A model generated the notes under the pieces. That model did no database searches. It was not told the DNA's origin and saw only the letters and a program-made list of their open reading frames with translations. The position numbers and the translations under genes were made by a program. From Bacillota bacterium (GTDB lineage Bacteria > Bacillota > Clostridia > Lachnospirales > Lachnospiraceae), in the NCBI GenBank assembly GCA_023436225.1, contig JAEZKA010000105.1:124001-188000 (forward strand): a stretch of DNA of 64,000 bases, read 5' to 3'. Of the stretch, positions 45,139 through 54,324 are shown piece after piece (within the stretch, counting starts at the first letter, position 1; the number at the start of each line of letters is the position of its first letter).

Positions 45139-45900
45139 CTAAATCCTTTGTATTACACCTCTACTTATTCCCGTCACTCTCACAATCTGTCTAATAGATA
45201 ACCTATATCTTTCCTTTAGGTCTTTTAAAATTAAATTTCTGTTAACCATATCTAATTTCTGTATTTCTATGGCATGGTCAATTTTATAATGAGTTTTAAT
45301 TATTTTTCTTACTTCTTCGTCTGTTAATCGCTGTTTTTCAGTTATATCAAGGCAGTTATTATCACTTTCTTTATTTATTTGCTTAATAAATATCTTTATT
45401 GCCTTTTCTCTATCCAAATGAAAGATATTTAAAACAAAATCGATCTCAGTCTGCTTATTTCCTTTAATATAGTCTATGTAATTAGTCCATTTATAATTTT
45501 GGATTTCAGTAACTATCCCTGCCTTTATAGGATTATGAAAAATATATCTAAGTACAGTGAAGAAATAATCATCCTCTTCTACCGGTTCGCTCTTATACCG
45601 ATCTTGAAATAAGTAACCTATCCTTCCATATTTTCTGTTATACCAATACACATAGCTGCCACATATTCTTCTCATGGCTGTCTTTAATGGCTCCTTCCCT
45701 TCTTTTATCAATAAATGCAAATGATTACCCATTAGGCAATAAGCATATATCTTATATTCACACACCTCTTTGTATCTTTGTATTGTTTGAATAAACTTTA
45801 CGCAATCTTCCTCATCTTCGAAAATGGTTTGACGATTTATTCCCCTCATTATAATGTGGTATATTCCACTATTACTTTTTATTCTTGCTGCTCTTGGCAA
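45139..45900 (-). CDS. REP-associated tyrosine transposase (RAYT, Y1/IS200-like)
   Basis: A single-strand HUH transposase. The metal-binding His pair is in MGNHLHLL (His60, His62) and the nucleophile Tyr is probably Tyr119 in RYIFHNPIKAG, the standard RAYT motif. A C-terminal extension (about 195-253) contains a DnaA/helix-turn-helix-like segment, RLSIRQIVRVTGISRGVIQRI, for binding REP DNA. The 253-residue length is complete with no frameshift, so it may be active. ATG follows AGGAGGTGTTTG. It lies between comEC and the DUF302 gene. Confidence 0.92.
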   Translation of the reverse strand: MPRAARIKSNSGIYHIIMRGINRQTIFEDEEDCVKFIQTIQRYKEVCEYKIYAYCLMGNHLHLLIKEGKEPLKTAMRRICGSYVYWYNRKYGRIGYLFQDRYKSEPVEEDDYFFTVLRYIFHNPIKAGIVTEIQNYKWTNYIDYIKGNKQTEIDFVLNIFHLDREKAIKIFIKQINKESDNNCLDITEKQRLTDEEVRKIIKTHYKIDHAIEIQKLDMVNRNLILKDLKERYRLSIRQIVRVTGISRGVIQRI

Positions 45901-45926
45901 ACAAACACCTCCTAATTATATTAATA

Positions 45927-45984
45927 CGTGACAAATACTCCGTCCCGCTGTCACCCCCGTGACAAATACTCCGTCCCGCTGTCA
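45927..45984. repeat. Two REP-like palindromic repeats next to the RAYT gene
   Basis: Copies at 45927-45953 and 45958-45984 are identical: GTGACA and TGTCAC ends around AATACTCCGTCCCGC. They share GTGAC..CCGTCCC with the repeat on the other side of the transposase and with the deleted element at 42934. They also lie directly downstream of the comEC stop. Confidence 0.85.
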
Positions 45985-45993
45985 CCCGTTGCT

Positions 45994-48348
45994 TTATCTC
46001 CCGTCCAAATACGATGATATTGATAGCTTCTTTCCATCAGTACGAATCGTTATCGCTCCGGTATTAAATGTGATCCATGTATTACTGCCGACCTTGGATA
46101 GTCGTTGCAGTAAATCTGGGTGGGGATGCCCATACCAATTATCTTCACCGCAGGAAATCAGTGCGTATTCCGGGCAAATCAGATCCAGGAATTCCTCTGA
46201 GGTGGAGTATTTAGAACCATGGTGGGCTACCTTGAGTACATCATAATCAATAGCAGGATCAATCCCCCACTCCCTTCGATAAGTATTATCCTTTAGTCTC
46301 TGTATCAATTGCCTCTCACCTTCCGCCTCCAGATCACCGGTTAGCAGCATATCAAACTCACCGTAGGTTACACTTAATACTGTGGATCCGGAATTGGAAG
46401 TAATAGGAATATCATCAGAAGCTGGATGTAGGCAGTAGATTTCAAGAAGTCCTTCCTTCAAATAATCACCGGCCTTCATATATTGCACCCTAATCCCTTT
46501 CTCAATTGCCAATGTCTCAAGATTAAGATAAGCCTCATCCTTAATGCTAAGTTCGGGCAGTACCAGGCAGCGAATCGGGAATAGCTCTTCACGGAGCAGC
46601 TCCATCAATCCATTAATATGATCCTGGTCCGAATGGGTAATAATAGCATAATCAAGCCTGTGAATTCCCTGAGATTTTAAAAATGGAACGATTCGATAAG
46701 TTCCAATCCTGCTTTCACTTGCACTTCCCCCATCAATCAGGAAGCTAGTCCCCTCCCCACTCTCCATAAAGATCGCATCCCCCTGCCCCACGTCCAATAT
46801 GGTAATCCGAAAATTCCGATCCGACGATGGTAGAAACAGGATAAGCTGGGATAGAATCAATATAAAGATTAAAGATTTCCTTGGATATTTTCGGACTAAG
46901 AATACAAATGTAAGGATCAGAGAAAATGACAGTAGAATGGCTATCTGCCCAGGCTTGCCGACATTGATAACATGATAGGGTAAATGGCGGATACCCTCAC
47001 ATACCAAATCATAAAGCTTTAATATATAATTAGCACCGCCGATAAGAAAAATTCCAAGCCTTGCAGAAAGCATGCCAATAAAACCAGCCAGAAGCGAGGA
47101 TAGCGTCAATACTGTAATAAATGGGAGAATAATTAGATTCGTAATAATACCATAAAGGGGAAATTGATAGAAAAAATACAGAACAATCGGAGTAGTGGTT
47201 ATCATTGCACTAAAACTAATAAAAAGACTGTCCTTTATCGCATTCTTGCCTGGAAATAGCTGCTTCAGCGCTGGTAGCAGGACTGCAATACCGATCACTG
47301 CCAGAAAGGATAATAGGAAGCCGGCACTCATCAGCTGAAGAGGATTTTGAAGTAATATAATCATTGCACTGAGCGCAGCAGCTGACAACATGTCATAGGT
47401 TTTTCCAAAAAGCACGGCACATAGTAGAATAACCATCATTACCACTGCCCGATTGGTGGACACACTAAAATTCGTTAATTCACCATAGCTATAGATGATA
47501 AATATGGTAAATACGGTTGCCACAATAATCGACAGCTTACATTTTCGAAATAGCCAGAAGACGCTCATTCCTATTAAAGATATATGTAGACCTGAGATGG
47601 CTAAGATATGGGAGATGCCATTTTCCTGGTACAACCGTTTCACATCATCCTCCAACATATTTTTCTCACCCAGGAGCATGGCAATCAACGTACCCGCCTC
47701 TCTATCCTCCAGGATATCATCATACACGCTGATCAAGCGATTTTTAATACGATCCAGGCTTGCATGATAGATTGATGAACCAGAATCTGAGACGGAAATC
47801 TGATCCGCCAGCAATTTAAAATCAATATTTTCAATTTTGTAATATAGCTCTTCGTTGAATTGGCCAGGATTTGAGGCCTTTTGAAATTTCTGTAGAGAAC
47901 CTTTTACGGTAATGAGATTACCGATCCGGTAGAGATGATCCTTAGAAGTATAGACTATAACATTTTCACAAGGGTAGCTATCACCATTTGGCAAGGAGAT
48001 AACATTATTTCGAACGTATAGGGCTTGCACCTGCTGCTTGGTTACTATCATATTAACAGTACCCCTAAGCTCACAGGACACAACTTGACCAAAGGCATGA
48101 TATATCTTTGGTAACCGGAGCTGATTTTCCGTGACTGCAAAGCCAAGAATGAGAAAGACTGGTAGCAACACAAAAAGATAATCCTTCCTATGGACCATCT
48201 TCTCTTTCCTATGAAGCTGGTAATATTGGATTGTCATAAACCCAAGTAAAGCAATTATTATAACCAAGCCTAATGTTAGTTGCTGCCAGGCAAAACCAAT
48301 ACCAAGCAGATAAGCCCCCAGTATCCATACCAGCGGGCGTTTAACCAA
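45994..48348 (-). CDS. comEC: DNA uptake channel ComEC/Rec2
   Basis: The membrane channel and nuclease-like protein of natural transformation. N-terminal helices and an OB-like DUF4131 region (about 1-200), the ComEC competence domain with many helices including ILAISGLHISLIG (about 225-500), and a C-terminal metallo-beta-lactamase domain with DVGQGDAIF, THSDQDHINGL and VAHHGSKYSTS. The 784-residue gene is intact. The start is TTG with AAGGGGG eight bases upstream. It lies 14 bases after the GerMN lipoprotein; comEA is 3 kb away. Confidence 0.95.
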   Translation of the reverse strand: MVKRPLVWILGAYLLGIGFAWQQLTLGLVIIIALLGFMTIQYYQLHRKEKMVHRKDYLFVLLPVFLILGFAVTENQLRLPKIYHAFGQVVSCELRGTVNMIVTKQQVQALYVRNNVISLPNGDSYPCENVIVYTSKDHLYRIGNLITVKGSLQKFQKASNPGQFNEELYYKIENIDFKLLADQISVSDSGSSIYHASLDRIKNRLISVYDDILEDREAGTLIAMLLGEKNMLEDDVKRLYQENGISHILAISGLHISLIGMSVFWLFRKCKLSIIVATVFTIFIIYSYGELTNFSVSTNRAVVMMVILLCAVLFGKTYDMLSAAALSAMIILLQNPLQLMSAGFLLSFLAVIGIAVLLPALKQLFPGKNAIKDSLFISFSAMITTTPIVLYFFYQFPLYGIITNLIILPFITVLTLSSLLAGFIGMLSARLGIFLIGGANYILKLYDLVCEGIRHLPYHVINVGKPGQIAILLSFSLILTFVFLVRKYPRKSLIFILILSQLILFLPSSDRNFRITILDVGQGDAIFMESGEGTSFLIDGGSASESRIGTYRIVPFLKSQGIHRLDYAIITHSDQDHINGLMELLREELFPIRCLVLPELSIKDEAYLNLETLAIEKGIRVQYMKAGDYLKEGLLEIYCLHPASDDIPITSNSGSTVLSVTYGEFDMLLTGDLEAEGERQLIQRLKDNTYRREWGIDPAIDYDVLKVAHHGSKYSTSEEFLDLICPEYALISCGEDNWYGHPHPDLLQRLSKVGSNTWITFNTGAITIRTDGKKLSISSYLDGR

Positions 48349-48362
48349 TTATAATTCCCCCT

Positions 48363-49271
48363 TTAACTCTCTTTCAATAAGGAAAGATTCCGTTCGAAGA
48401 ACCCGTCGAAGTTAATTCCATCTCCGTAGACAGGTTGTACCTCACCGTTAATCAGAAACTGAACCTTACTAATATAGGGTAGTTCCACTAATGTATTCAC
48501 GATGGAATAGATTGCTATCTCGTCTTTTAGCTCAGGTATCTTCTCCATGAATTTATTATTAAAATCCACATAGCAGACCCCTTCCTTCATATCCACCTGC
48601 AGCAAGTCCGTTCCTTCCGGTATGGTAGGATACATCCCTATTTGTGGCGGTCCTTTCATAAGCTCATCCAGTACCAGCTCTTCCAGAGATCCCGTTCCGG
48701 TATACGTTATGTCAGTCACGTATTCTACCAATGCATCCCCTTTTTTATTGGTAAAATAAAGCTTCACCTTCGTCTCGGTACCGGTATTATCAATAAAATC
48801 CTCTTTCGTCATGATACCTACCAGATTTCCATTCAGATCAATCAATGGCTGACCATTTACCGAAAACTGAATATAATCTACTTCAGGAAGCTGACTTAGC
48901 GTCTTTACGATAGCTGCACGACATAATACTTCATTAATTCCTTTCAATTCATTATAATTGGACTCAAAATTGATTGTCAGGCTACTATCCTCATTAAAAG
49001 TAAATCCCTTCACTGTCACGATATCCGTGAACGTACTTTTATACAGAAGATTTTCTGGATTCAGCTTAAGCATGTATAGTAGCTCTTCAATCTGCTCATC
49101 TCGATCTTTACTGATCATCTGATAAGTCTCACTAACCAGAGTTGAGGTTTTGGAATTGATATAAAAAATAGAAACCTCTGTAGTCTCATCAGAAGGCTTA
49201 TTTTTATTATTGCATGCTCCCATAGAAACAATCAAAATCAGCATCATAAACAATACACCAATTTTCCTCAT
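48363..49271 (-). CDS. Lipoprotein with two GerMN domains
   Basis: A 302-residue secreted lipoprotein with lipobox SMGAC (Cys20) and two GerMN domains (about 38-155 and 165-295), as in Bacillus GerM, a sporulation and germination protein. The repeated unit ends each time in LPEVDYIQFSVNGQPL or LPYISKVQFLINGEVQP. I chose the ATG at 49271 (MRKIGVLF) with GGAGG five bases upstream, over one four codons earlier. It follows the two-component genes and may be co-transcribed with them. Confidence 0.88.
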   Translation of the reverse strand: MRKIGVLFMMLILIVSMGACNNKNKPSDETTEVSIFYINSKTSTLVSETYQMISKDRDEQIEELLYMLKLNPENLLYKSTFTDIVTVKGFTFNEDSSLTINFESNYNELKGINEVLCRAAIVKTLSQLPEVDYIQFSVNGQPLIDLNGNLVGIMTKEDFIDNTGTETKVKLYFTNKKGDALVEYVTDITYTGTGSLEELVLDELMKGPPQIGMYPTIPEGTDLLQVDMKEGVCYVDFNNKFMEKIPELKDEIAIYSIVNTLVELPYISKVQFLINGEVQPVYGDGINFDGFFERNLSLLKES

Positions 49272-49389
49272 ACCTACCTCCATTACTTGCTTTTCATTAG
49301 CTTATTAATCATTCATACTGCCAAAGTAGTGTAAACTTGGTGGCAGACAGAATTTGCCAATAGAAATTCTCAAATCTATCAATCTATGA

Positions 49390-50835
49390 TTATATAATAT
49401 AGTTCAACGGAATACGAACATTAAAGGTCGTTCCCTCGCCTTCTTTACTGTATACCTTAATTGCACCACGGTGCATCTGAATAACATTTTTCGTAATCGC
49501 AAGACCAAGTCCTGTGCCACCGGTTTCTCTAGATCTGGCTTTGTCCACCCTGTAAAAACGCTCAAAGATAGAATCCTGCGCATCCATAGGAATTCCTATA
49601 CCAGAATCAGATACCTTTATAAAGAAGTACTTATGATCCGCATTCAGTGATACCCGGACCCATCCATCCGCCACATTATACTTAATCGCATTTTCAATTA
49701 GGTTGGAGATAGCCAATGACAGCTTCACCTCGTCCACCTCGGCGATAACAGGTCGAAAGCTCTCATATATCATCTCGATATTCTGCTTTTTCGCTATTGG
49801 TGTAAGACGCTTTAAGATCAGCTCCAATAGCTCATTGATATTTATCGGCGCTATATTCAAATCTCCGGCCGTCTTATCGAGCTTAACCAAGGATAATAGG
49901 TCGTTAATAATCTTATTCTCACGCTCTATCTCATCCGTGATATCCACAAGAAACTCCCGATATAATTCGACTGGTGCATCTTCCTGCATCAGCAGGGAAT
50001 CTGCCAGAACCTTAATAGAGGTAATCGGTGTCTTCAGTTCATGAGATACATTGGATACAAATTCTTGTCTGGAATTCTCCAGCTTTTGCATCCGATTTAT
50101 CATGTGATTAAAGGAATCTGAAATCTTCACTATCTCATTATAGCCTTTTATCGTCACTCCATTATCCATATAACCGTCTGATATACGATCAATGGAATTT
50201 ACAACGCTGGTTAAAGGCTTTGTTAATATTCCGGTGAAGTAGATAGAGAAGGAAACAATTAAAAGGGCCAGAATAATAGCAAACAACACACCTCTTTGTT
50301 GCATACTATCACGGATACTTTGTATATCCTTAGTAGAAAAATTCATAACAATAGCACCCATTACCTCTTTACTATCAGTATGGGTGATCGGATAAGTTAG
50401 CTTAATATAGTGAGTCTCCTTATCATGTAGAAACTTTGTTCCTGCGCCCTGCAGGCATTGAATCACATCTTCAGAGATCAAGTATTTCCCTTTTTCTAAA
50501 GAATAAGTATCCTTCACAATGTTCAAACTACTGTTAACAATAATAATACGACCACGATAGATATCAGAAAGTCTTGACACCTCAGAATCCACTTCCGCAT
50601 TCTCACCGGTAGCCAGATAACCTCTTGAATAGAGCATATTCGATAACATATAGCCCTGGTTTTCCAGCTCCGCTCTACGATTATTGATTGCTTTACCCTC
50701 GTAGGTATTCATTAGGATATACGAGAATAAGGTCAGTGGTATAACCCCCAACACAATAAAAACAATCAACAGATACACTCTCATACTGTTTAATGCACTT
50801 AATTTATTCTTGATTCTGGAAAAAATATCCGACAC
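49390..50835 (-). CDS. Sensor histidine kinase (WalK/PhoR type)
   Basis: A membrane kinase: first helix around LLIVFIVLGVIPLTLF, an extracytoplasmic sensor region of about 150 residues, a second helix (AIILALLIVSFSIYFTG), HAMP linker, HisKA domain with FVSNVSHELKTPITS, and HATPase domain with NLIENAIKYN, DSGIGIP and GGTGLGL. The start is uncertain: a GTG at 50835 overlaps the end of the regulator gene, and an ATG at 50784 is an alternative; neither has a clear ribosome site. The longest frame (to 50952) is mostly regulator sequence in another phase. The phosphodonor partner is the adjacent regulator. Confidence 0.9.
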   Translation of the reverse strand: MSDIFSRIKNKLSALNSMRVYLLIVFIVLGVIPLTLFSYILMNTYEGKAINNRRAELENQGYMLSNMLYSRGYLATGENAEVDSEVSRLSDIYRGRIIIVNSSLNIVKDTYSLEKGKYLISEDVIQCLQGAGTKFLHDKETHYIKLTYPITHTDSKEVMGAIVMNFSTKDIQSIRDSMQQRGVLFAIILALLIVSFSIYFTGILTKPLTSVVNSIDRISDGYMDNGVTIKGYNEIVKISDSFNHMINRMQKLENSRQEFVSNVSHELKTPITSIKVLADSLLMQEDAPVELYREFLVDITDEIERENKIINDLLSLVKLDKTAGDLNIAPININELLELILKRLTPIAKKQNIEMIYESFRPVIAEVDEVKLSLAISNLIENAIKYNVADGWVRVSLNADHKYFFIKVSDSGIGIPMDAQDSIFERFYRVDKARSRETGGTGLGLAITKNVIQMHRGAIKVYSKEGEGTTFNVRIPLNYII

Positions 50836-51502
50836 CCCATTTTGTATGTATAAATTTTGGTTCGCTAGGATTGCTTTCAATCTTTTCACGCAATCTTCGA
50901 ATGTGTACATCAACGGTCCTGACATCACCAGGATAATCATAACCCCATACAATATTCAGCAGATTCTCTCGACTATATACTTTATTAGGGTTAAACACCA
51001 GGAGCTCAAGCAAATCAAACTCTTTGGCTGTCAGATTTACTTCTTTTCCTGAGATGTATACTCGTCTATTCTCACAGTCTATCTTCATATCACCAAAGGT
51101 AATTGTCTTCGAATCAGAGCTTCCTGAAGTAGAATTTTTATTATTCCGCCTTATAATAGCTTTAATTCTCGCTTTTACCTCTAGTATATTGAAAGGCTTT
51201 GTTATATAATCATCTGCTCCATATTCTAAGCCGAGAATCTTATCCATGTCGTCACCCTTTGCGGTCAACATAATGATAGGCATCATCGAGAATTCTCTAA
51301 TCTGCTGACAAACCTCAAATCCGGTAAGTTTTGGAAGCATCACATCAAGTAATACTACATCGTATTCCTTCTTCTTAGCAGCCTCCAGTGCTTCTTCACC
51401 ATCATAGGCACAATCCACTTCCATGCCATCCTGCTCCAGGCTAAAGCGAATTCCCTTTACTATTAATTTCTCATCATCAACTACGAGCACTCTTTTTGCC
51501 AT
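50804..51502 (-). CDS. OmpR/PhoB-family response regulator
   Basis: A 232-residue regulator: receiver domain with the phosphoacceptor Asp in VVLLDVMLPKLTG (near residue 52) and Lys in YITKPF, then a winged-helix DNA-binding domain (about 133-230) with VDVHIRRLREKIE. It overlaps the start of the sensor kinase. Sequence looks like the WalR/PhoP group, but neither the WalHIJ genes nor phosphate genes are next to it, so no symbol is given. ATG follows GAGGTGAAGAA. Confidence 0.93.
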   Translation of the reverse strand: MAKRVLVVDDEKLIVKGIRFSLEQDGMEVDCAYDGEEALEAAKKKEYDVVLLDVMLPKLTGFEVCQQIREFSMMPIIMLTAKGDDMDKILGLEYGADDYITKPFNILEVKARIKAIIRRNNKNSTSGSSDSKTITFGDMKIDCENRRVYISGKEVNLTAKEFDLLELLVFNPNKVYSRENLLNIVWGYDYPGDVRTVDVHIRRLREKIESNPSEPKFIHTKWGVGYFFQNQE

Positions 51503-51598
51503 TTCTTCACCTCATCTATATATTAAACTTCTGCTATCAGATACCATATGACTGATTTCTCTGAACTAGCATATTTTTGTTAACCATCTTATCTGAAT

Positions 51599-52318
51599 CT
51601 ATTTTACTGATACAAAGGAGGAAACCTTGTTAAATAACCCCTCCTTAATACCTGGTATCTTCATAAGCTCCTCAATTGTCTGAAAGCTTCCGTTTGCTGT
51701 ACGATATTCTATGATACTGGCAGCCTTTGCTTCACCGATTCCAGGCAACTCCATCAATTCATTGGCGTCAGCAAGGTTGATATTGATCAACTTCTTGGAT
51801 GAAGAAGTAGTATCTTTGTTACCCTCATCCATAAAAAGCTCTGTAGCAGCAGACATCTCCTTCACCTCATCCTTGGTAGGGATGTAAATTCTTTGTCCGT
51901 CTGTCACTTGTTGCGCTTGGTTGATATAGTCTCCAGCCGCTTCCTTCGCTAACCCACCGGCCTGCTTTATCAAGTCAATTACTCTGGATTTTGCAGGAAC
52001 TTGATATACCCCCGGTTGCTTTACTGCTCCGCACAAATGAACATAAATATCCGAAATCAACTCAATGTTTTCCTCAGAATCCATATTACTTGCTTCCTTC
52101 TTTTCAGAAGGCAGTTTGTCATCAGAAGTTTGATGATCTTGGGTAACCGGCTGATCTTTGGTAATCGGATGATCTTTGATAGCTTGATTATCACCGCCGG
52201 TAAGACTTGTAACCAATTCGGATTTAGGGTCCTCCACCTTGTAAGCACAACTATAACAGATCCCGGCAACTAATAATAGAATACCGATGATCCCAATCAT
52301 AACATATCTTTTTCTCAT
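51599..52318 (-). CDS. comEA: DNA-binding competence protein ComEA
   Basis: A membrane-anchored receptor that binds incoming double-stranded DNA for transformation. One N-terminal helix (about 7-24), a charged linker with repeated Lys-Asp-His/Gln-Pro units (about 47-65), an SLBB domain (about 88-152: VHLCGAVKQPGVY) and a C-terminal double helix-hairpin-helix (about 175-239: INLADANELMELPGIGEAKA). ATG is preceded by AAAGATGATGGATA. It is separate from comEC, with the two-component system and GerMN gene in between. Confidence 0.93.
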   Translation of the reverse strand: MRKRYVMIGIIGILLLVAGICYSCAYKVEDPKSELVTSLTGGDNQAIKDHPITKDQPVTQDHQTSDDKLPSEKKEASNMDSEENIELISDIYVHLCGAVKQPGVYQVPAKSRVIDLIKQAGGLAKEAAGDYINQAQQVTDGQRIYIPTKDEVKEMSAATELFMDEGNKDTTSSSKKLININLADANELMELPGIGEAKAASIIEYRTANGSFQTIEELMKIPGIKEGLFNKVSSFVSVK

Positions 52319-52447
52319 TATCCATCATCTTTCTTTTATAAGATGACTTAAAAAGTACCCTCTATACTTTTTTAATAGGACATTTTTATTTTACATAAAC
52401 TGTCCATCATTTACAATAGGTATTTCATCCATAATGCAAGAAAATAC

Positions 52448-52894
52448 TTAGCATTTTCTCCAATTACACTGAAATATCACAATACCAGCAACAACTAAGA
52501 CCAGCCCGAGCAGCTTATGCCACTCAAAATCTACCTTTTTGCAGCCAAAGATACCAAACAATTCGATCAGATATGCTACCAGAAGCTGAGCTGTGATAAT
52601 AAACATATTTGCCATGGCGGGTCCTAAGGTATCCACACTTTTAATAACTGTATAGGTAATGAAAGCACCAAGAACTCCACCAAGCAGCATGTACTTGCTC
52701 TCAATTTTCAGCAGTGACGAGAAGGATCCCTGTCGTCCGGTTACAAACCAAGCGCCAAAGCATACTAACATTGCCGTAAATTGTACAAAGGTAGCCGACA
52801 CCCATATCCCCGTCTGTTTCGTTACTCCTGTATTCCATACCCCTTGAGTGCTCATCAGAGCTCCGGACAGGATTGCAATCAAAAACCCCCACAT
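52448..52894 (-). CDS. DMT-superfamily membrane protein, YdcZ (DUF606) family
   Basis: A 148-residue protein with about five membrane helices: start GFLIAILSGALMSTQGVWNT, the typical DUF606 half-size transporter. Such proteins are thought to dimerise to form a small-molecule exporter; the substrate is unknown. ATG has AAAGGATTGG eleven bases upstream. It is followed by nothing on its strand until comEA. Confidence 0.85.
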   Translation of the reverse strand: MWGFLIAILSGALMSTQGVWNTGVTKQTGIWVSATFVQFTAMLVCFGAWFVTGRQGSFSSLLKIESKYMLLGGVLGAFITYTVIKSVDTLGPAMANMFIITAQLLVAYLIELFGIFGCKKVDFEWHKLLGLVLVVAGIVIFQCNWRKC

Positions 52895-52949
52895 ATTAGG
52901 CCACCAATCCTTTCATTCATAATAATTCAGCTTCAATCTCGTATAAACA

Positions 52950-53017
52950 CCGGAAGAACAAGGAGTTTGCTCCATTGGGCAAACTTCGCAGTTCTTTCCA
53001 AGGATTGAAAATCCTTT
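52950..53017 (+). repeat. Two-stem dispersed repeat, copy 2
   Basis: Begins CCGGAAGAACAAGGAGTTTG, with a hairpin AGTTTGCTCCATTGGGCAAACT, then TTCTTTCCAAGGATT and AAAATCCTTT as a second stem. It lies in the gap between the YdcZ-type gene and argD. The same family is at 27310-27415 and 39942-40014. Confidence 0.8.
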
Positions 53018-53064
53018 ATTCATATCCTTTCCATTTTGGGTGTGGCTTATGCGGGTTTTACAAA

Positions 53065-53091
53065 GGAAAAGGTTGCCGCAATGCGGCAACC
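53065..53091 (-). terminator. Terminator of the argJBD operon
   Basis: On the minus strand GGGTTGCCGCA pairs with TGCGGCAACC, followed by TTTTCCTTTG. It begins a few bases past the argD stop codon. Confidence 0.75.
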
Positions 53092-53094
53092 CGA

Positions 53095-54279
53095 TTATAT
53101 CTTACTCAATACATCATCCAGAATCTGAATCATTTCATCGACATGCTGCCGTTCTATTACAAGGGGAGGTACAAAGCGAATCACATTCGCACCGGCTGTA
53201 ATTAGAATTAGCCCTACATCCATGACCTGCGGGATAATATCCTTAATGGGAATCGTAAACTCCAATCCCTGCATTAATCCCATACCCCTGCGTTCCTTAA
53301 TAAAATCATATTTGTCTACCAAACCATCAAGCTTTTGAGTCAGGTAAGGAGCGATCTCCTGAACATGTTCCACCAGATGCTCGCTATCAAAAAGATCAAA
53401 GACCTTACTAACCGCTGCGGTAACAAAAGGATTACCTCCATAGGTCGTTCCGTGATCTCCGGGTATAAAGGCTCCTGCAACCTCTTCAGTCGCTGCAAAG
53501 GCTCCTACCGGTACTCCGCAACCGAGTGCCTTTGCACAGGTAATGATATCCGGCTTTATACCATAATGCTGATGTGCAAACAATTTTCCTGTTCTACCCA
53601 TACCACATTGAATTTCATCAAGAATCAATATAATCTTCTTCTCATCACAAAGCTTTCTTATACCCAAGAGGAAGTCCTCTGTTGCAGGATACAATCCACC
53701 TTCTCCTTGCACTGGTTCCAGAATAATCGCACAGGTTCTATCATTCACAAGCTCCTTAACGCTGTCCAGATTATTAAATTCTGCAAACACAACCCCACCA
53801 ATAAGAGGACCGAAGGCATCTCGGTATTTCTGATTCCCGGTCACACTTAACGCTCCCATACTTCTTCCATGGAAGGAATGGTCCATGGAGATTATCTGGC
53901 TGTTTGCCACACCATGCTTGTTATAATAGTACTTTCTTGCCAGCTTTACCGCTCCTTCGATCGCTTCTGTTCCACTGCTGGTAAAGAACACGCGGTCCAT
54001 ACCACTGGCCTGAATCAGCTTCTTAGCAGCTTCAATCGCCGGCTTATTGTAATAGAGATTGGAGGTATGGAGCAACTTATCGATCTGTTCCTTCAAGGCA
54101 TCATTAAATTGCTGATTACCGTATCCCAGTGCAAAAACTGCAATACCGGCTGCAAAGTCCAGGTACTTCTTATTATTGCTATCATAGAGATAAACACCCT
54201 CACCACGATCCAAAATCAGCTGATAACGGTTATAGGTATGCATCAGAACTTTTTCCGCTTCTTCCATATAGAGCTTCAT
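53095..54279 (-). CDS. argD: Acetylornithine aminotransferase
   Basis: A PLP-dependent class III aminotransferase that makes N-acetylornithine from N-acetylglutamate semialdehyde. The cofactor Lys is in ITCAKALGCGVPVGA (near residue 245), preceded by LILDEIQCGMGRTG with the conserved Asp; GTEAIEGAVKLAR binds phosphate. Length is 394 residues. ATG is preceded by AAGGGATAGAAAGAA. It is last in the operon GNAT-argJ-argB-argD, 45 bases after argB. argC is not in the operon. Confidence 0.95.
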   Translation of the reverse strand: MKLYMEEAEKVLMHTYNRYQLILDRGEGVYLYDSNNKKYLDFAAGIAVFALGYGNQQFNDALKEQIDKLLHTSNLYYNKPAIEAAKKLIQASGMDRVFFTSSGTEAIEGAVKLARKYYYNKHGVANSQIISMDHSFHGRSMGALSVTGNQKYRDAFGPLIGGVVFAEFNNLDSVKELVNDRTCAIILEPVQGEGGLYPATEDFLLGIRKLCDEKKIILILDEIQCGMGRTGKLFAHQHYGIKPDIITCAKALGCGVPVGAFAATEEVAGAFIPGDHGTTYGGNPFVTAAVSKVFDLFDSEHLVEHVQEIAPYLTQKLDGLVDKYDFIKERRGMGLMQGLEFTIPIKDIIPQVMDVGLILITAGANVIRFVPPLVIERQHVDEMIQILDDVLSKI

Positions 54280-54324
54280 TTCTTTCTATCCCTTCTTAAC
54301 TTATTATGAATTGATAAATCAAGA

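Larger units (their letters stand above)
45054..45987 (-). mobile_element. RAYT element: REP-associated transposase with flanking REP-like repeats
   Basis: The transposase gene lies between a left repeat GGGACGGGGTTGTCGTCAC (45056-45074) and, beyond its start, two direct 27-base repeats with GTGACA..CCGTCCCGC..TGTCAC. An AAGGCCTcGCA/TGCaAGGCCTT hairpin (45086-45112) lies between the left repeat and the stop codon. This is the layout of REP-associated tyrosine transposases, which mobilise short palindromic repeats. Confidence 0.75.

Noticed and set aside
50836..50952. N-terminal extension of the sensor kinase
   Set aside because: These codons are the 3' end of the response regulator gene read in another phase.
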